Of a DNA stretch of 64,000 nucleotides, positions 42,175 to 49,890 are shown piece after piece. The notes under the pieces are model-generated. The model had not been told where the DNA came from and ran no database searches. It was given only the letters and a program-made list of their open reading frames with translations. Where the stretch lies: assembly GCA_963844325.1 (NCBI GenBank), contig CAWJNV010000002.1:1922001-1986000 (forward strand). Reading direction: 5' to 3'. The stretch's first letter is position 1; every line of letters begins with the position of its first letter. Source of the stretch: CADCTQ01 sp963844325 (GTDB taxonomy: Bacteria; Bacteroidota; Bacteroidia; Cytophagales; 172606-1). The translations under genes and the position numbers were made by a program.

Positions 42175-42259
42175 ACACCTTAACCAGAAGTAAATGAAGT
42201 ACTTACCGCAATTTCAAAAAGGGACGCTGTATTAGGTTTTCACCTAATCAACGTTTCAA

Positions 42260-42493
42260 ATGAAGAAAGAATGGCTTTACAAACGCGTATTTGGCGTGAA
42301 CGAATGGGGCATGGCGGATTACCCCGTTAAAATTTCCGGCATTCGGGTAGCGAGGATCATCCACGGCAACGCGATGGGTTGCGCCCATTGCTTTCCCCAC
42401 GGCTACGAAACAATCAATTCAACCATTGACAAACGGCAAAGGAGCTGGATGAAGTTTCGACGGACCCGGTGGAAACCGGGTGCAGCGGAGTGA
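42260..42493 (+). CDS. Small Cys/His-containing hypothetical protein
   Basis: This 77-residue protein carries CAHCFPHG in the middle (a C-x-x-C motif with adjacent His), which suggests metal binding or a redox role. The N-terminal KKEWLYKRVFGVNEWG and C-terminal DKRQRSWMKFRRTRWK are strongly basic, so a nucleic-acid-binding or metal-binding function is possible. I have the impression that similar small proteins occur in other Bacteroidota, but I cannot name the family. The stop is followed by a repeat-rich spacer. Confidence 0.6.
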   Translation: MKKEWLYKRVFGVNEWGMADYPVKISGIRVARIIHGNAMGCAHCFPHGYETINSTIDKRQRSWMKFRRTRWKPGAAE

Positions 42494-42641
42494 GAGCTGC
42501 CTGCAACACCGGCCACCCCGGTAACCGGGCCGCCAACCCTGGACCCTAATCGCCAATGTGCCCTTGTCCCTGATTCAAAATCCGCCAACCTGGTCTTTCC
42601 GGATTACTAATACTTTGTAAATTCAATAAGTTGATAGGATT

Positions 42642-42744
42642 GTTGTTGGTGAAAACACCAACAACGGCGCATTCAGAGTGCTTGTTAACAGTTGGAAAAG
42701 AGGCATTTATCGTTCGCGCCGTTGTTGGTGTTTTCACCAACAAC
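42642..42744. repeat. Perfect 29 bp inverted repeat with self-palindromic arms
   Basis: Left arm 42642-42670 and right arm 42716-42744 are exact reverse complements, separated by 45 bp. Each arm itself is palindromic: GTTGTTGGTG, then a four-base A or T spacer, then CACCAACAAC. The outer GCGCC/GGCGC edges lie inward. This gives three possible hairpins. The GNAT gene starts about 130 bp later. Confidence 0.9.
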
Positions 42745-42769
42745 TTTTTCTTAACTTACTTCCTTTACA

Positions 42770-42859
42770 ATGTACGCATCCATTAAGAAAATATTTTTCA
42801 TCAGTTGCCTGCTCCTTGGGTTGGTAGAATGGCGAATCGTCAAGCGCAACAACCCCTGA
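42770..42859 (+). CDS. Possible micro-ORF
   Basis: A 29-codon frame (MYASIKKIFFISCLLLGLVE and so on) starts with ATG soon after the palindromic repeat. It is signal-peptide-like but very short, and it ends shortly before the GNAT start. It could be a leader peptide or chance. Confidence 0.2.
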   Translation: MYASIKKIFFISCLLLGLVEWRIVKRNNP

Positions 42860-42874
42860 CAAAAAGAACAAACC

Positions 42875-43489
42875 ATGCCCGACCCTTGGATCAAACATCC
42901 GACCACGTTGACCGGGGAAAACGTAGCCCTGATCCCGTTGGAAAAAACCCATTTTGAAGAACTCGCCGGGCTGGCCCGGGACCAAAGAATCTGGGAATTC
43001 TACGCGGTGGACGGGACCGATCCGGCAAAATTGAAAAACGCCTACGCAACGGCCCTGACCGAACGGGAGCAGGGCAACCAATACCCGTTCGTGATTTTCC
43101 ACAAACCAGCCAATAAGCTCATCGGCAGCACGAGGTACCTCGACATTCAGCCGGCGCACCGGAAGCTGGAGATCGGCTGGACCTGGTTGCACCCGGATTA
43201 CTGGGCGACGGCGGTGAACCTGGAATGCAAATTACTGCTGCTCACCCACTGTTTTGAAACGCTGCAAGCGTCCCGCGTCCAGCTGAAAACCGACGAGAAC
43301 AATGTCCGCTCCAGAAATGCCATTCAAAAGATCGGGGGACAGTTTGAAGGCGTGCTCAGGAATGACATGATCCGCGATAATTTGACCAAAAGAAACTCGG
43401 CGTATTACGGCCTGATCGAAGAGGAATGGCCGGATACCAAGCCCAAATTGACGGCCTTGTACGAGGCGAAGAAGAAAGCCCCCCGTTAA
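42875..43489 (+). CDS. GNAT family N-acetyltransferase (RimJ/RimL-like)
   Basis: This 204-residue protein matches RimJ/RimL-type GNATs: VALIPLEKTHFEELAGLARD near the start, then KLIGSTRYLDIQPAHRKLEI, IGWTWLHPDYWATAVNLECK, which is the acetyl-CoA motif region, and NVRSRNAIQKIGGQFEGVL, ending in SAYYGLIEEEWP. RimJ/L relatives acetylate ribosomal proteins or antibiotics, but the true substrate is unknown. No resistance context is present. It is convergent with the DUF2306 gene. Confidence 0.88.
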   Translation: MPDPWIKHPTTLTGENVALIPLEKTHFEELAGLARDQRIWEFYAVDGTDPAKLKNAYATALTEREQGNQYPFVIFHKPANKLIGSTRYLDIQPAHRKLEIGWTWLHPDYWATAVNLECKLLLLTHCFETLQASRVQLKTDENNVRSRNAIQKIGGQFEGVLRNDMIRDNLTKRNSAYYGLIEEEWPDTKPKLTALYEAKKKAPR

Positions 43490-43508
43490 CCCCAGCCACT
43501 GCCGGCAA

Positions 43509-44036
43509 CTAAGCCGCCCTTTTCAGGTCGTCGCGTTCCCAGGCAACGGTTTTCGGGCGGCGGGCCCGGGCCTGCCAGCTTTTTGCCAGCCGGGTAAAAA
43601 ACAAGAGGCCGCCCGGAATCAGTACGACGGCGCTCGACAGGGCGGCGACCCGCCCGAACGTGGCCCCGGGCGTACGCACCAGCAACTCGGCCACCAGCGC
43701 AATGTAGAGTTCCAGCACCGACAGGTACATGAAGCCGTAGTGCCACCGCAGCCAGTGGCGGACCCGTTTTTTCCAGAAGACCGGGAGCATGCGCGCCAGC
43801 AGGGTCAGGCCCGTCAGGAGGGCCGCCACGTGAAATATCCCGAAGCCGCCGTACTGCCGGTAGATGCCGAAAGCGGTAGTGATCATCAGGGCCATGCCCG
43901 CGAGGTACGCGTAGCCGGCCGGCTTGTGAAAGGGGTTTTGCTTGGGAACCAGGAGTACGGCCGTTCCCAACACCAGGGAGGAAGTAGCAGCCAGCAGGTG
44001 AATAGCACCCCAGGTACTGTAAATGAGTGTTTGCAT
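43509..44036 (-). CDS. DUF2306 membrane protein
   Basis: This 175-residue protein has four hydrophobic helices: WGAIHLLAATSSLVLGTAVLL, YAYLAGMALMITTAFGIY, FHVAALLTGLTLLARML and FMYLSVLELYIALVAELLV, plus a C-terminal one (AALSSAVVLIPGGLLFF). The first-loop PKQNPFHKPAGY and the RQYGGFGIFHV segment match DUF2306 (predicted membrane proteins, often near heme or quinone genes, function unknown). It lies downstream of the CBM lipoprotein gene in the same direction. Confidence 0.8.
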   Translation of the reverse strand: MQTLIYSTWGAIHLLAATSSLVLGTAVLLVPKQNPFHKPAGYAYLAGMALMITTAFGIYRQYGGFGIFHVAALLTGLTLLARMLPVFWKKRVRHWLRWHYGFMYLSVLELYIALVAELLVRTPGATFGRVAALSSAVVLIPGGLLFFTRLAKSWQARARRPKTVAWERDDLKRAA

Positions 44037-44186
44037 GCCAGTCGGTGGAAAGCTGATAGAGCTTTCCCGACGCTGAAACGCAGGAAGGCGGAACCGGGTT
44101 TACGCCATCCGGTAGCGCAACCGGCCGGCCGGGCCTCCCTCCGTGCCCGACCGTCCGGTTGCCCCACCGCGGCGCGGGTGGCGTGC

Positions 44187-45947
44187 CTACTCGACGACGA
44201 GCAGGTTGGTGACGGTCCGGGCGGCAACGTGGTCCTCCCAACTCCAGACCAGGTTGTTGTGGGCGTCGAATTCCACCGCGTGCGGACCCGTGCCAATGTT
44301 GCCGTCGCCGAGCCAGTTGGCGATGATGACGTTGCCGTTGGGAACCACGCTGTAGCCCGAGAATTTCCGCAGCCTCGCATCCGGGTGCTCGACCATGCCG
44401 CCCCAGAACTTGACGACGGCCCCGGTCGGGCTGAGTTGCAGCAGCTTGTTGTCATCCTTACCCGGCTCATACAAGGCGCCGATGGGACCAATTGTAGCCT
44501 GCGTATCGCCGTTGGGGAGGCGGTTGGCAACGTAGCCCCTGGCACCGTACAGCAACTGCTGCCACACGATGGCGCCGGCCGCATTGACCTCGAACACTTT
44601 GAATACCAGGTCGTTGTTGGTGTCGCCGGTAAACAGCGTGTTGCCGTTCGGGAGCCGGCGGGCGAGGCGCAACGTCGTGAGGTTGTTGAGCGTCAGCCGC
44701 GACACTTCCGTGCCGGCGTTGTTGACTTCCGAGAACATCAATCTGGCGGGCACGCCCTCCGCGGCCGGCGCAGACCAGCCGAGCAAGGTGTTGCCGTTGG
44801 CCAGGCGCCGGGCCGTGGAAACGCCCGCGTAGGTGCTCACCGACCAGCCCCTGGCGCCGGTGGTGCGGTCGTACTCAGCCGCGCCGTTGCCGTGGCTCAC
44901 CAGGATCTTGTTGTCGGCGACGAGTTGCAGGTCGCGCGAGCCGGCCGGAATCGGGATGCTCCAGCTTTTGGACGGGTCCTTCTGGTTGAGGAAGACGAGC
45001 CGGTTGAGGCCATTGTCAACCAGGTAGAGCACGTGCCTGGTGCTGCCGCTGCCGTAGGAGAGGTTGTCAATGTTGGGCCCGTTGGCGCCGATGCTGGTCA
45101 GGCGGACTTTGTTGGGCCCCGTTATTAAATTGACCGTTGCGGAGGAAACGGACCAGGTGGTCCAACTGCCCGTTGGGGCAAACGCGAGGCTGGCCGCCAC
45201 GACCGTTTCATTTACCCGCAGTTGCAAAGGCCGGTTGGTACTGCCGCCGTTGGCGTACCGGAATTGCAATGAGAACGAACCGGGCGTCGCCGCATTCACG
45301 GTCCATTCGATGTAGTCGCCGGTTGCGTTCACGTAATCGGCAAACCCGGTCCCGGTGTAGCCGGCCTGGTTGGTGGTCACTACGGGGCCACTCAGTACCG
45401 CTCCTTCCGCCTGGAGCGTTCCCGATTGCGAGGCCGTGGCATCCAGCTGGAGGTGATCGACGTTGGGTCCGCCGGAGCCAGTGGCGGCCAGGCGGATTTT
45501 GTTGGCGCCGGCAGTCAGGTAAGCCGTTGCGGAGGAAAGCGACCAGGTGGCCCAACCGCCTGTGGGTGAAAACGCGAGGCTGGCCGCGACGGCAGTGCCG
45601 TTTACCTTCAGTTGCAAGGGGCGGTTGGTACTGCCGCCGTTGGCGTACCGGAATTGCAGGGAGAACGAACCGGCCGCCGCCGCATTCACGGTCCATTCGA
45701 TGTAATCCCCGGTTGCGTTTCGGTAATCGGCAAACCCGGTTCCGGTGTAGCCGGTTTGGTTGGTAGCCACTACTGCACCGCTTAGCACGGCCTGTTCGGC
45801 TTCGTACGTAGCGGTTGTTCTGGCCGAAGCGTTAGGGTGGGTGGTACTTTCCGGCTGGAGAGGAGCCGGCTCCGGTCTTTGGCAGGCACACAGGAATGCC
45901 GTGGCTACTACCAGCCACAGCAGGAGGCGCAGGTACACTTTTCTCAT
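44187..45947 (-). CDS. Lipoprotein with two tandem CBM6/35-like modules and a beta-propeller-like domain
   Basis: This 586-residue exported protein starts with a signal peptide ending in FLCACQ, a probable lipobox. Two near-identical carbohydrate-binding-type modules follow (residues about 47-170 and 176-302). Both have YTGTGFADY, GDYIEWTVNAA, FSLQFRYANGGSTNRPLQL and KVRL or KIRL. The rest (about 308-586) consists of repeated WS, NG and LLGW-type blades such as GVSTARRLANGNTLLG and LARRLPNGNTLFTG, suggesting an arylsulfotransferase-like or PQQ-type propeller. No catalytic residues are apparent. It may bind polysaccharide at the cell surface. Confidence 0.85.
   Translation of the reverse strand: MRKVYLRLLLWLVVATAFLCACQRPEPAPLQPESTTHPNASARTTATYEAEQAVLSGAVVATNQTGYTGTGFADYRNATGDYIEWTVNAAAAGSFSLQFRYANGGSTNRPLQLKVNGTAVAASLAFSPTGGWATWSLSSATAYLTAGANKIRLAATGSGGPNVDHLQLDATASQSGTLQAEGAVLSGPVVTTNQAGYTGTGFADYVNATGDYIEWTVNAATPGSFSLQFRYANGGSTNRPLQLRVNETVVAASLAFAPTGSWTTWSVSSATVNLITGPNKVRLTSIGANGPNIDNLSYGSGSTRHVLYLVDNGLNRLVFLNQKDPSKSWSIPIPAGSRDLQLVADNKILVSHGNGAAEYDRTTGARGWSVSTYAGVSTARRLANGNTLLGWSAPAAEGVPARLMFSEVNNAGTEVSRLTLNNLTTLRLARRLPNGNTLFTGDTNNDLVFKVFEVNAAGAIVWQQLLYGARGYVANRLPNGDTQATIGPIGALYEPGKDDNKLLQLSPTGAVVKFWGGMVEHPDARLRKFSGYSVVPNGNVIIANWLGDGNIGTGPHAVEFDAHNNLVWSWEDHVAARTVTNLLVVE
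45042..45422. repeat. CBM-coding tandem repeat, second unit
   Basis: Nucleotide sequence of the second CBM unit is closely similar to 45438-45809, suggesting a tandem duplication of about 380 bp within the gene. Confidence 0.75.
45438..45809. repeat. CBM-coding tandem repeat, first unit
   Basis: First copy of the CBM-coding duplication, near-identical at several stretches to 45042-45422. Confidence 0.75.
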
Positions 45948-46507
45948 GTCAGTAACGGATTAAAAGTAGGTTAAAAAGGATTACAGGTGAGCTTTGAACC
46001 AACTGCGGAGGGAGAAAAGCACAAAGTCGGGATAGTTTATTTAAAAAGAAATACCTACCGTTAGGTATTTTGCCGATGCTCCGGGCCGTACCCACGGGGT
46101 GCCGCAGGATAAGCTGAATACCCAGCCAAAGAACTGATTATCAGCTAACTTATATGTGATGTAAAGAATAATTACGAATGCCGGTTTATGCGCGTATATT
46201 GGGGTAAAAAATAATCTTTGGTAGCGTTGCCTGTAAAAGAGGCAGCGGCGCGGATTTGCATTCCATCGCAACGGAAAAGGTAGATTTCGCTGCGTACTAG
46301 CACGACCGGGAGTCCGGGCCATTTTATACAATTGATGGCAGGCTGGTTCATAAAAATGCTGCCGGGATCACACCGTTAATCAATCCGCGTAATTGGAGGT
46401 TTTACGCAATTTTTTCTACCCGGCTGGTTCAGTTTTAATACGATTGAAAACGAAATGAAGAAATATAAATCGTACAGATGAAGCACGCAACCCTAACCAC
46501 CGCCTGA
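45948..46507. other. Intergenic region between divergent genes
   Basis: No gene is supported. It is A/T-richer than the surroundings and carries the palindrome at 46049-46070. It should hold promoters for the divergent lipoprotein and methyltransferase genes. The only long frame (46041-46331) looks random. Confidence 0.5.
46049..46070. promoter_or_regulatory. Perfect palindrome, candidate operator
   Basis: AAATACCTA and TAGGTATTT, nine bases each, flank a CCGT spacer. The size and symmetry suit a dimeric regulator such as a TetR-type repressor. It lies about 100 bp upstream of the CBM lipoprotein gene. No regulator is next to it. Confidence 0.5.
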
Positions 46508-47227
46508 ATGGAAGATATGAAGAACAAAATTATTGCGGCGTATGAGGAGATGGCCGAGGCTTATCATCGTTTGATCGATCATAAACCCCACAACGCCTAT
46601 TACGACCGGCCCAACACGTTGAGCCTGATTCCGGAACCAGGCGGAAAAGCCATCCTGGATGCGGCTTGCGGACCCGGTAAATACGCCGAAATCCTGCGGT
46701 CCCGGGGCGCCGACGTGACGGGGTTTGACGTGAGTCCCCGCATGGTGGCATTCGCCAAAGAACGAAATAAGGGTGCGGGCACATTCTTCGTGCACGATCT
46801 GGCCGATCCGCTTGGCATGCTGGCCGACGGCTCATTCGACGTGGTACTTTGCGCACTGGCCCTGCATTACCTGCCCGACTGGACGCCGGCGATCCGGGAG
46901 TTTGGGCGGGTTTTAAAACCGGGCGGGCACCTGGTCATTTCCATCGAACACCCCTTCTTCGAATTCAATTACTTCAAATCCACGCAGTATTTCGAGGTGG
47001 AACCCGTAAAGTGTACCTGGAACGGTTTTGGCAAGCCGGTGGAAGTGAACAGTTACCGAAGGCCGCTCCAGGATTGCATTGCACCTTTGGTCAACAATGG
47101 CTTTTACATTGATGCCTTGCTTGAACCCAGGCCGGTGGCGGAATTCGAAAAATTGGACCCGAAGCATTTTAAAGAATTGAACGCGTTCCCGGCTTTCCTG
47201 TGCATCCGGGCCGTTCGGAAAAAATAA
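46508..47227 (+). CDS. Class I SAM-dependent methyltransferase
   Basis: This 239-residue protein is a UbiE/COQ5-type small-molecule methyltransferase: AILDAACGPGKYAEIL (motif I), VTGFDVSPRMVAFAKE (motif II), FDVVLCALALHYLPDW and FGRVLKPGGHLVISIEHPF. The last line is a typical motif near the active site. It is a soluble enzyme with unknown substrate. It has no gene on the same strand directly upstream. Confidence 0.88.
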   Translation: MEDMKNKIIAAYEEMAEAYHRLIDHKPHNAYYDRPNTLSLIPEPGGKAILDAACGPGKYAEILRSRGADVTGFDVSPRMVAFAKERNKGAGTFFVHDLADPLGMLADGSFDVVLCALALHYLPDWTPAIREFGRVLKPGGHLVISIEHPFFEFNYFKSTQYFEVEPVKCTWNGFGKPVEVNSYRRPLQDCIAPLVNNGFYIDALLEPRPVAEFEKLDPKHFKELNAFPAFLCIRAVRKK

Positions 47228-47339
47228 CTTTAGTAAAGGAGAAATAACGAACCGGCAACCGGACCTCAGCCTGGGGTGATTCTAAATAGTGACAACTGCC
47301 GGGAGCACCCGTACGTTGTGCCGGTAACGAACACGACAA

Positions 47340-48014
47340 ATGGATTTTTTCAAAAGATTATTCAACAACCGGAAGCCGCTCACCCTCTCTTCACTGGCGT
47401 TTGACGCCCCGGGCTGGCAGGTGCAGGAAACCAATCCCAGAAAGCAAGTTTGGGAACATCCGGGCCATTCTGCCATTCTCTCGCTGCACTTTTTTGACGT
47501 CCCGCCCGATATACCCGTCCGCCTGGAAGACCAAACGGGCCTGCGGGGTCATTACCGGCGCTTGATCAACGCGCATCAGGGGGGCCTGGTGGAAGTAGCC
47601 GTCGGCGTGCTTGCCAATACCCGCATCAATGTCGTAAAAACGATTTTCAAAGTGCCCCGTGAGCCCCGGGGCATGGGATACATCGGTTCGCTGACGGTGC
47701 CCTTCAAGCATTGCAGCTACGTGGTGAAAATCCAGGCCGAGGAAGCGGGCATGACCGGGATGCGGGAGGCCGTGATTGCCGACAAGCTGATCCGGGAAGG
47801 AAAAATCACCCCCGGGGAACACGACATCCCGGGCTGGTCGGCCGACCCCTACGACCGGACCTGGAAGAAGGGGGCGCTGATGAACCTGGCCGAGCGGGAA
47901 GAATACGACCCTTTGTTTCCCGGGCATCCCCTGACGATTGTCCGGGACGGGTTAAAAGCCGTGGCGGGGAGCATGAGGCCGGGCAAAGAACTGCTGCGGG
48001 CGGAACGGTTTTAG
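47340..48014 (+). CDS. Conserved hypothetical protein
   Basis: This 224-residue protein is soluble and lacks a signal peptide. It opens with MDFFKRLFNNRKPLTLSSL and continues FDAPGWQVQETNPRKQVWEH. The central part has LVEVAVGVLANTRINVVKTI, FKVPREPRGMGYIGSL, and a helical tail. I do not recognise the family. It is co-directional with the methyltransferase upstream (about 110 bp gap). Confidence 0.6.
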   Translation: MDFFKRLFNNRKPLTLSSLAFDAPGWQVQETNPRKQVWEHPGHSAILSLHFFDVPPDIPVRLEDQTGLRGHYRRLINAHQGGLVEVAVGVLANTRINVVKTIFKVPREPRGMGYIGSLTVPFKHCSYVVKIQAEEAGMTGMREAVIADKLIREGKITPGEHDIPGWSADPYDRTWKKGALMNLAEREEYDPLFPGHPLTIVRDGLKAVAGSMRPGKELLRAERF

Positions 48015-48312
48015 CCGGGAGGGATCAAACCATTTCCATGCACGGGGAAAGCCTTGTATTCTTGGACTACGTACACCGCATGAAAACCAGGATCAGGGGG
48101 CTTCCTGCCAGGGAGTGAGTGTATTGTACACTAAATCAATGAATATTTCGGAACCGCTTCCCCTCGCTGTCATTCCCGGAGGGAATCTTCGTGGTGACAG
48201 GCATTATCTGACGATCATTAAAAAGATTGGCTTCGCCGAGCTTTGCTTCCCTCCGGGAATGACAGCGAGATGGAGTTAACTCGAAATACCCATTTATTTG
48301 CCTAACAGCCTA
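48015..48312. other. Intergenic region
   Basis: No gene. It contains the perfect 23 bp inverted repeat at 48163-48269 and ends at the left end of the IS element. Confidence 0.5.
48163..48269. repeat. Perfect 23 bp inverted repeat
   Basis: CTCGCTGTCATTCCCGGAGG plus GAA (48163-48185) is the exact reverse complement of 48247-48269, with about 61 bp between. The internal loop carries GACAGGCATTATCTGACG. A REP-like palindromic unit. Confidence 0.85.
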
Positions 48313-48325
48313 GTACAGCTCCAAT

Positions 48326-49042
48326 TTAATTAATAGGGATATCACTATTGCCCGGATTGACCTTTTGGTATCTACTTGCCAAGGTTACTCTGGCCGTCTT
48401 GACGGTAAAACTCCAGTGAATCTTGACTGCATCCTTGTTACGCTGTTCACTCCAAGCTTGTACTTCTCTTTGTAGAGTAGGGATGTCTTTGATTCTGCGG
48501 TCGAGACATTGGCGGGCTAAAGCCGAGAACTCGATTTCAGCCATGTTCAACCAAGAACCGTGCTTGGGAGTGAAGTGGAACTGCATCTTTTGGGCTAACT
48601 CACCGGCCCTCTCAAGGGGTAAGTGCTCATAAAAAGAGCTCATTGAGTGAGTGTTCAAATTATCCTGCACCAGGTGTATTTTCTGAGCCTTGGGATAGTG
48701 CTCCTTGACTAACCAGTCCATAAATTCAGCGTAGTCCTTTTTGGTCCGCCTTTCTCTTATCTGCGCATAGCGTTGGCCTTTGTCCAAGTCGTAAGCCAAA
48801 AGCACGCAAGCCGTTCCCTTGCGCTCATATTCGTAATCCTGCCGCAGGGGCTTGCTCGGCTTGAGGGGTAAAGGGGCTAATACTTCATCGAGTAACTGGC
48901 AGGGACGTTCATCAAAACAAAGCCGCACGACGGCTAGCTCTCCTGCGGCTGGCTCTCCTGCGGTTGATTGCTCTTGGGGTGTAAGTGAGATGGGCGCTTG
49001 CTCAGTAGGCGCCTGCTCATAAACCCTGAGCACATCCTCCAT
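48326..49042 (-). CDS. IS630 transposase, DDE domain part
   Basis: This 238-residue frame carries the DDE catalytic core of IS630/Tc1-mariner transposases. Visible acidic residues are in VRLCFDERP (first Asp), LVQDNLNTH (second Asp) and KHGSWLNMAEIE (final Glu). The true product is likely a fusion with the upstream HTH frame via -1 frameshifting. The frame's own ATG at 49042 would give a protein lacking the HTH. Confidence 0.92.
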   Translation of the reverse strand: MEDVLRVYEQAPTEQAPISLTPQEQSTAGEPAAGELAVVRLCFDERPCQLLDEVLAPLPLKPSKPLRQDYEYERKGTACVLLAYDLDKGQRYAQIRERRTKKDYAEFMDWLVKEHYPKAQKIHLVQDNLNTHSMSSFYEHLPLERAGELAQKMQFHFTPKHGSWLNMAEIEFSALARQCLDRRIKDIPTLQREVQAWSEQRNKDAVKIHWSFTVKTARVTLASRYQKVNPGNSDIPIN

Positions 49043-49062
49043 CTTATAAAGGTACTCGGCGT

Positions 49063-49527
49063 CTAGCTGCCCGATACACCACTGCCTTTTGAGCCAAGGC
49101 TTAAGTTTACTTTTTTTAAAACCAGTCTTACTGATTCGTCATCTACCTGATAGCCCAACTCCACCAACCGGCCGTTGATTAAGTTTACCGTCCAGCGGCT
49201 TCTGCCTTCGGGAGCCTTACTGCAAGCGATGCGGCTTACGTGGGCCTCTAAGCGTGGCGTTACTTTAACCGGCTGTCCAGGGCGTGGCCTTTCTTCCAAA
49301 GCTTGAGAGAGCTTACCCGGCTCATAACGGTGGTAGACGTTGTAGACAGTCGCCTCGCTTACGCCTACTTGATGGGCTATGGCTGGTACTTTCTGTCCCT
49401 CTGCCAGTAGCAGTAGTATGTGGGCTCGCTTCACTTTGCGCACCGAATGCTTGCCTTTACGTAGTAGCAGTTCTAGCTCTTGTCGATCCTTTTCACTGAC
49501 AATAGGGGCATCTAATCGTTTTTGCAT
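49063..49527 (-). CDS. IS630 transposase, N-terminal HTH part
   Basis: This 154-residue frame holds helix-turn-helix motifs (SEKDRQELELLLRKGKHSVR, KVPAIAHQVGVSEATVYNVY) and the PRPGQPVKV segment common to IS630. It reaches a run of seven A (49111-49117 on the complement), after which the -1 frame continues as SKLKPWLKRQWCIGQLDAEY and joins the DDE frame. The unshifted frame runs only to LSLGSKGSGVSGS. Confidence 0.9.
   Translation of the reverse strand: MQKRLDAPIVSEKDRQELELLLRKGKHSVRKVKRAHILLLLAEGQKVPAIAHQVGVSEATVYNVYHRYEPGKLSQALEERPRPGQPVKVTPRLEAHVSRIACSKAPEGRSRWTVNLINGRLVELGYQVDDESVRLVLKKVNLSLGSKGSGVSGS
49111..49117 (-). other. Programmed -1 frameshift site
   Basis: On the minus strand, TTA AAA AAA GTA contains a seven-A slippery stretch. 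A -1 slip joins the HTH frame to the DDE frame without a stop and produces full-length transposase with the family-typical KPW segment. Confidence 0.8.
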
Positions 49528-49666
49528 CTTTCCTTCCTGTTTGTACTCGAATAGGAAAGTTAAAAAGAGAATCCCTATTAATTAAATTGGAGCTGTACTA
49601 GTGAGCCGAAAACAACCCAAATCTGGTTAACTTGAAGCGTTGCAAATTAAATACGGAAGCCTGCGT

Positions 49667-49846
49667 ATGGACAGCACAAAGACCGGAGAATTTATTCCGC
49701 CCATACGGCGTGGCGCCAATTCCTACAAACCCGAAGACATCCGTCGTTGGGGCATCGAACGCTTCATGAAGGAGGTAGCGCCGAAGGAGCCCTTTGTGTA
49801 TGACGTTTTTGTTCTTATTAACATCAATTATCCATATTATATTTAG
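49667..49846 (+). pseudogene. Truncated ORF at the edge of an A/T-rich segment
   Basis: The first 44 residues (MDSTKTGEFIPPIRRGANSY, then KPEDIRRWGIERFMKEVAPK, EPFV) look like a native, G+C-rich gene start. After base about 49800 the composition changes to A/T-rich and the frame ends in a hydrophobic random tail (ININYPYYI). It is best explained as a gene cut by the arrival of foreign DNA. I do not recognise the family. Confidence 0.45.
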
Positions 49847-49890
49847 CTTACAATATATTTGATCGTATTTTTAATAATCTAACTGAAATT

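Larger units (their letters stand above)
48313..49598 (-). mobile_element. IS630-type insertion sequence
   Basis: The ends are perfect inverted repeats: GTACAGCTCCAATTTAATTA plus ATAGGGAT (48313-48340) and its reverse complement (49571-49598). Each end is flanked by TA, the target duplicated by IS630 elements. The interior holds two overlapping reading frames on the minus strand: a helix-turn-helix part and a DDE part. Length about 1.29 kb. All parts look complete, so the element may still be active. Confidence 0.95.

Noticed and set aside
42494..42874. Integron attC site
   Set aside because: The palindromic arms start with GTTGTTGG, slightly like attC, but no integrase or typical core site was seen, so only a generic repeat is reported.
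46041..46331. 96-codon minus-strand frame in the divergent gap
   Set aside because: Low-complexity translation of A/T-rich promoter DNA, overlapping the palindrome; no family signs.
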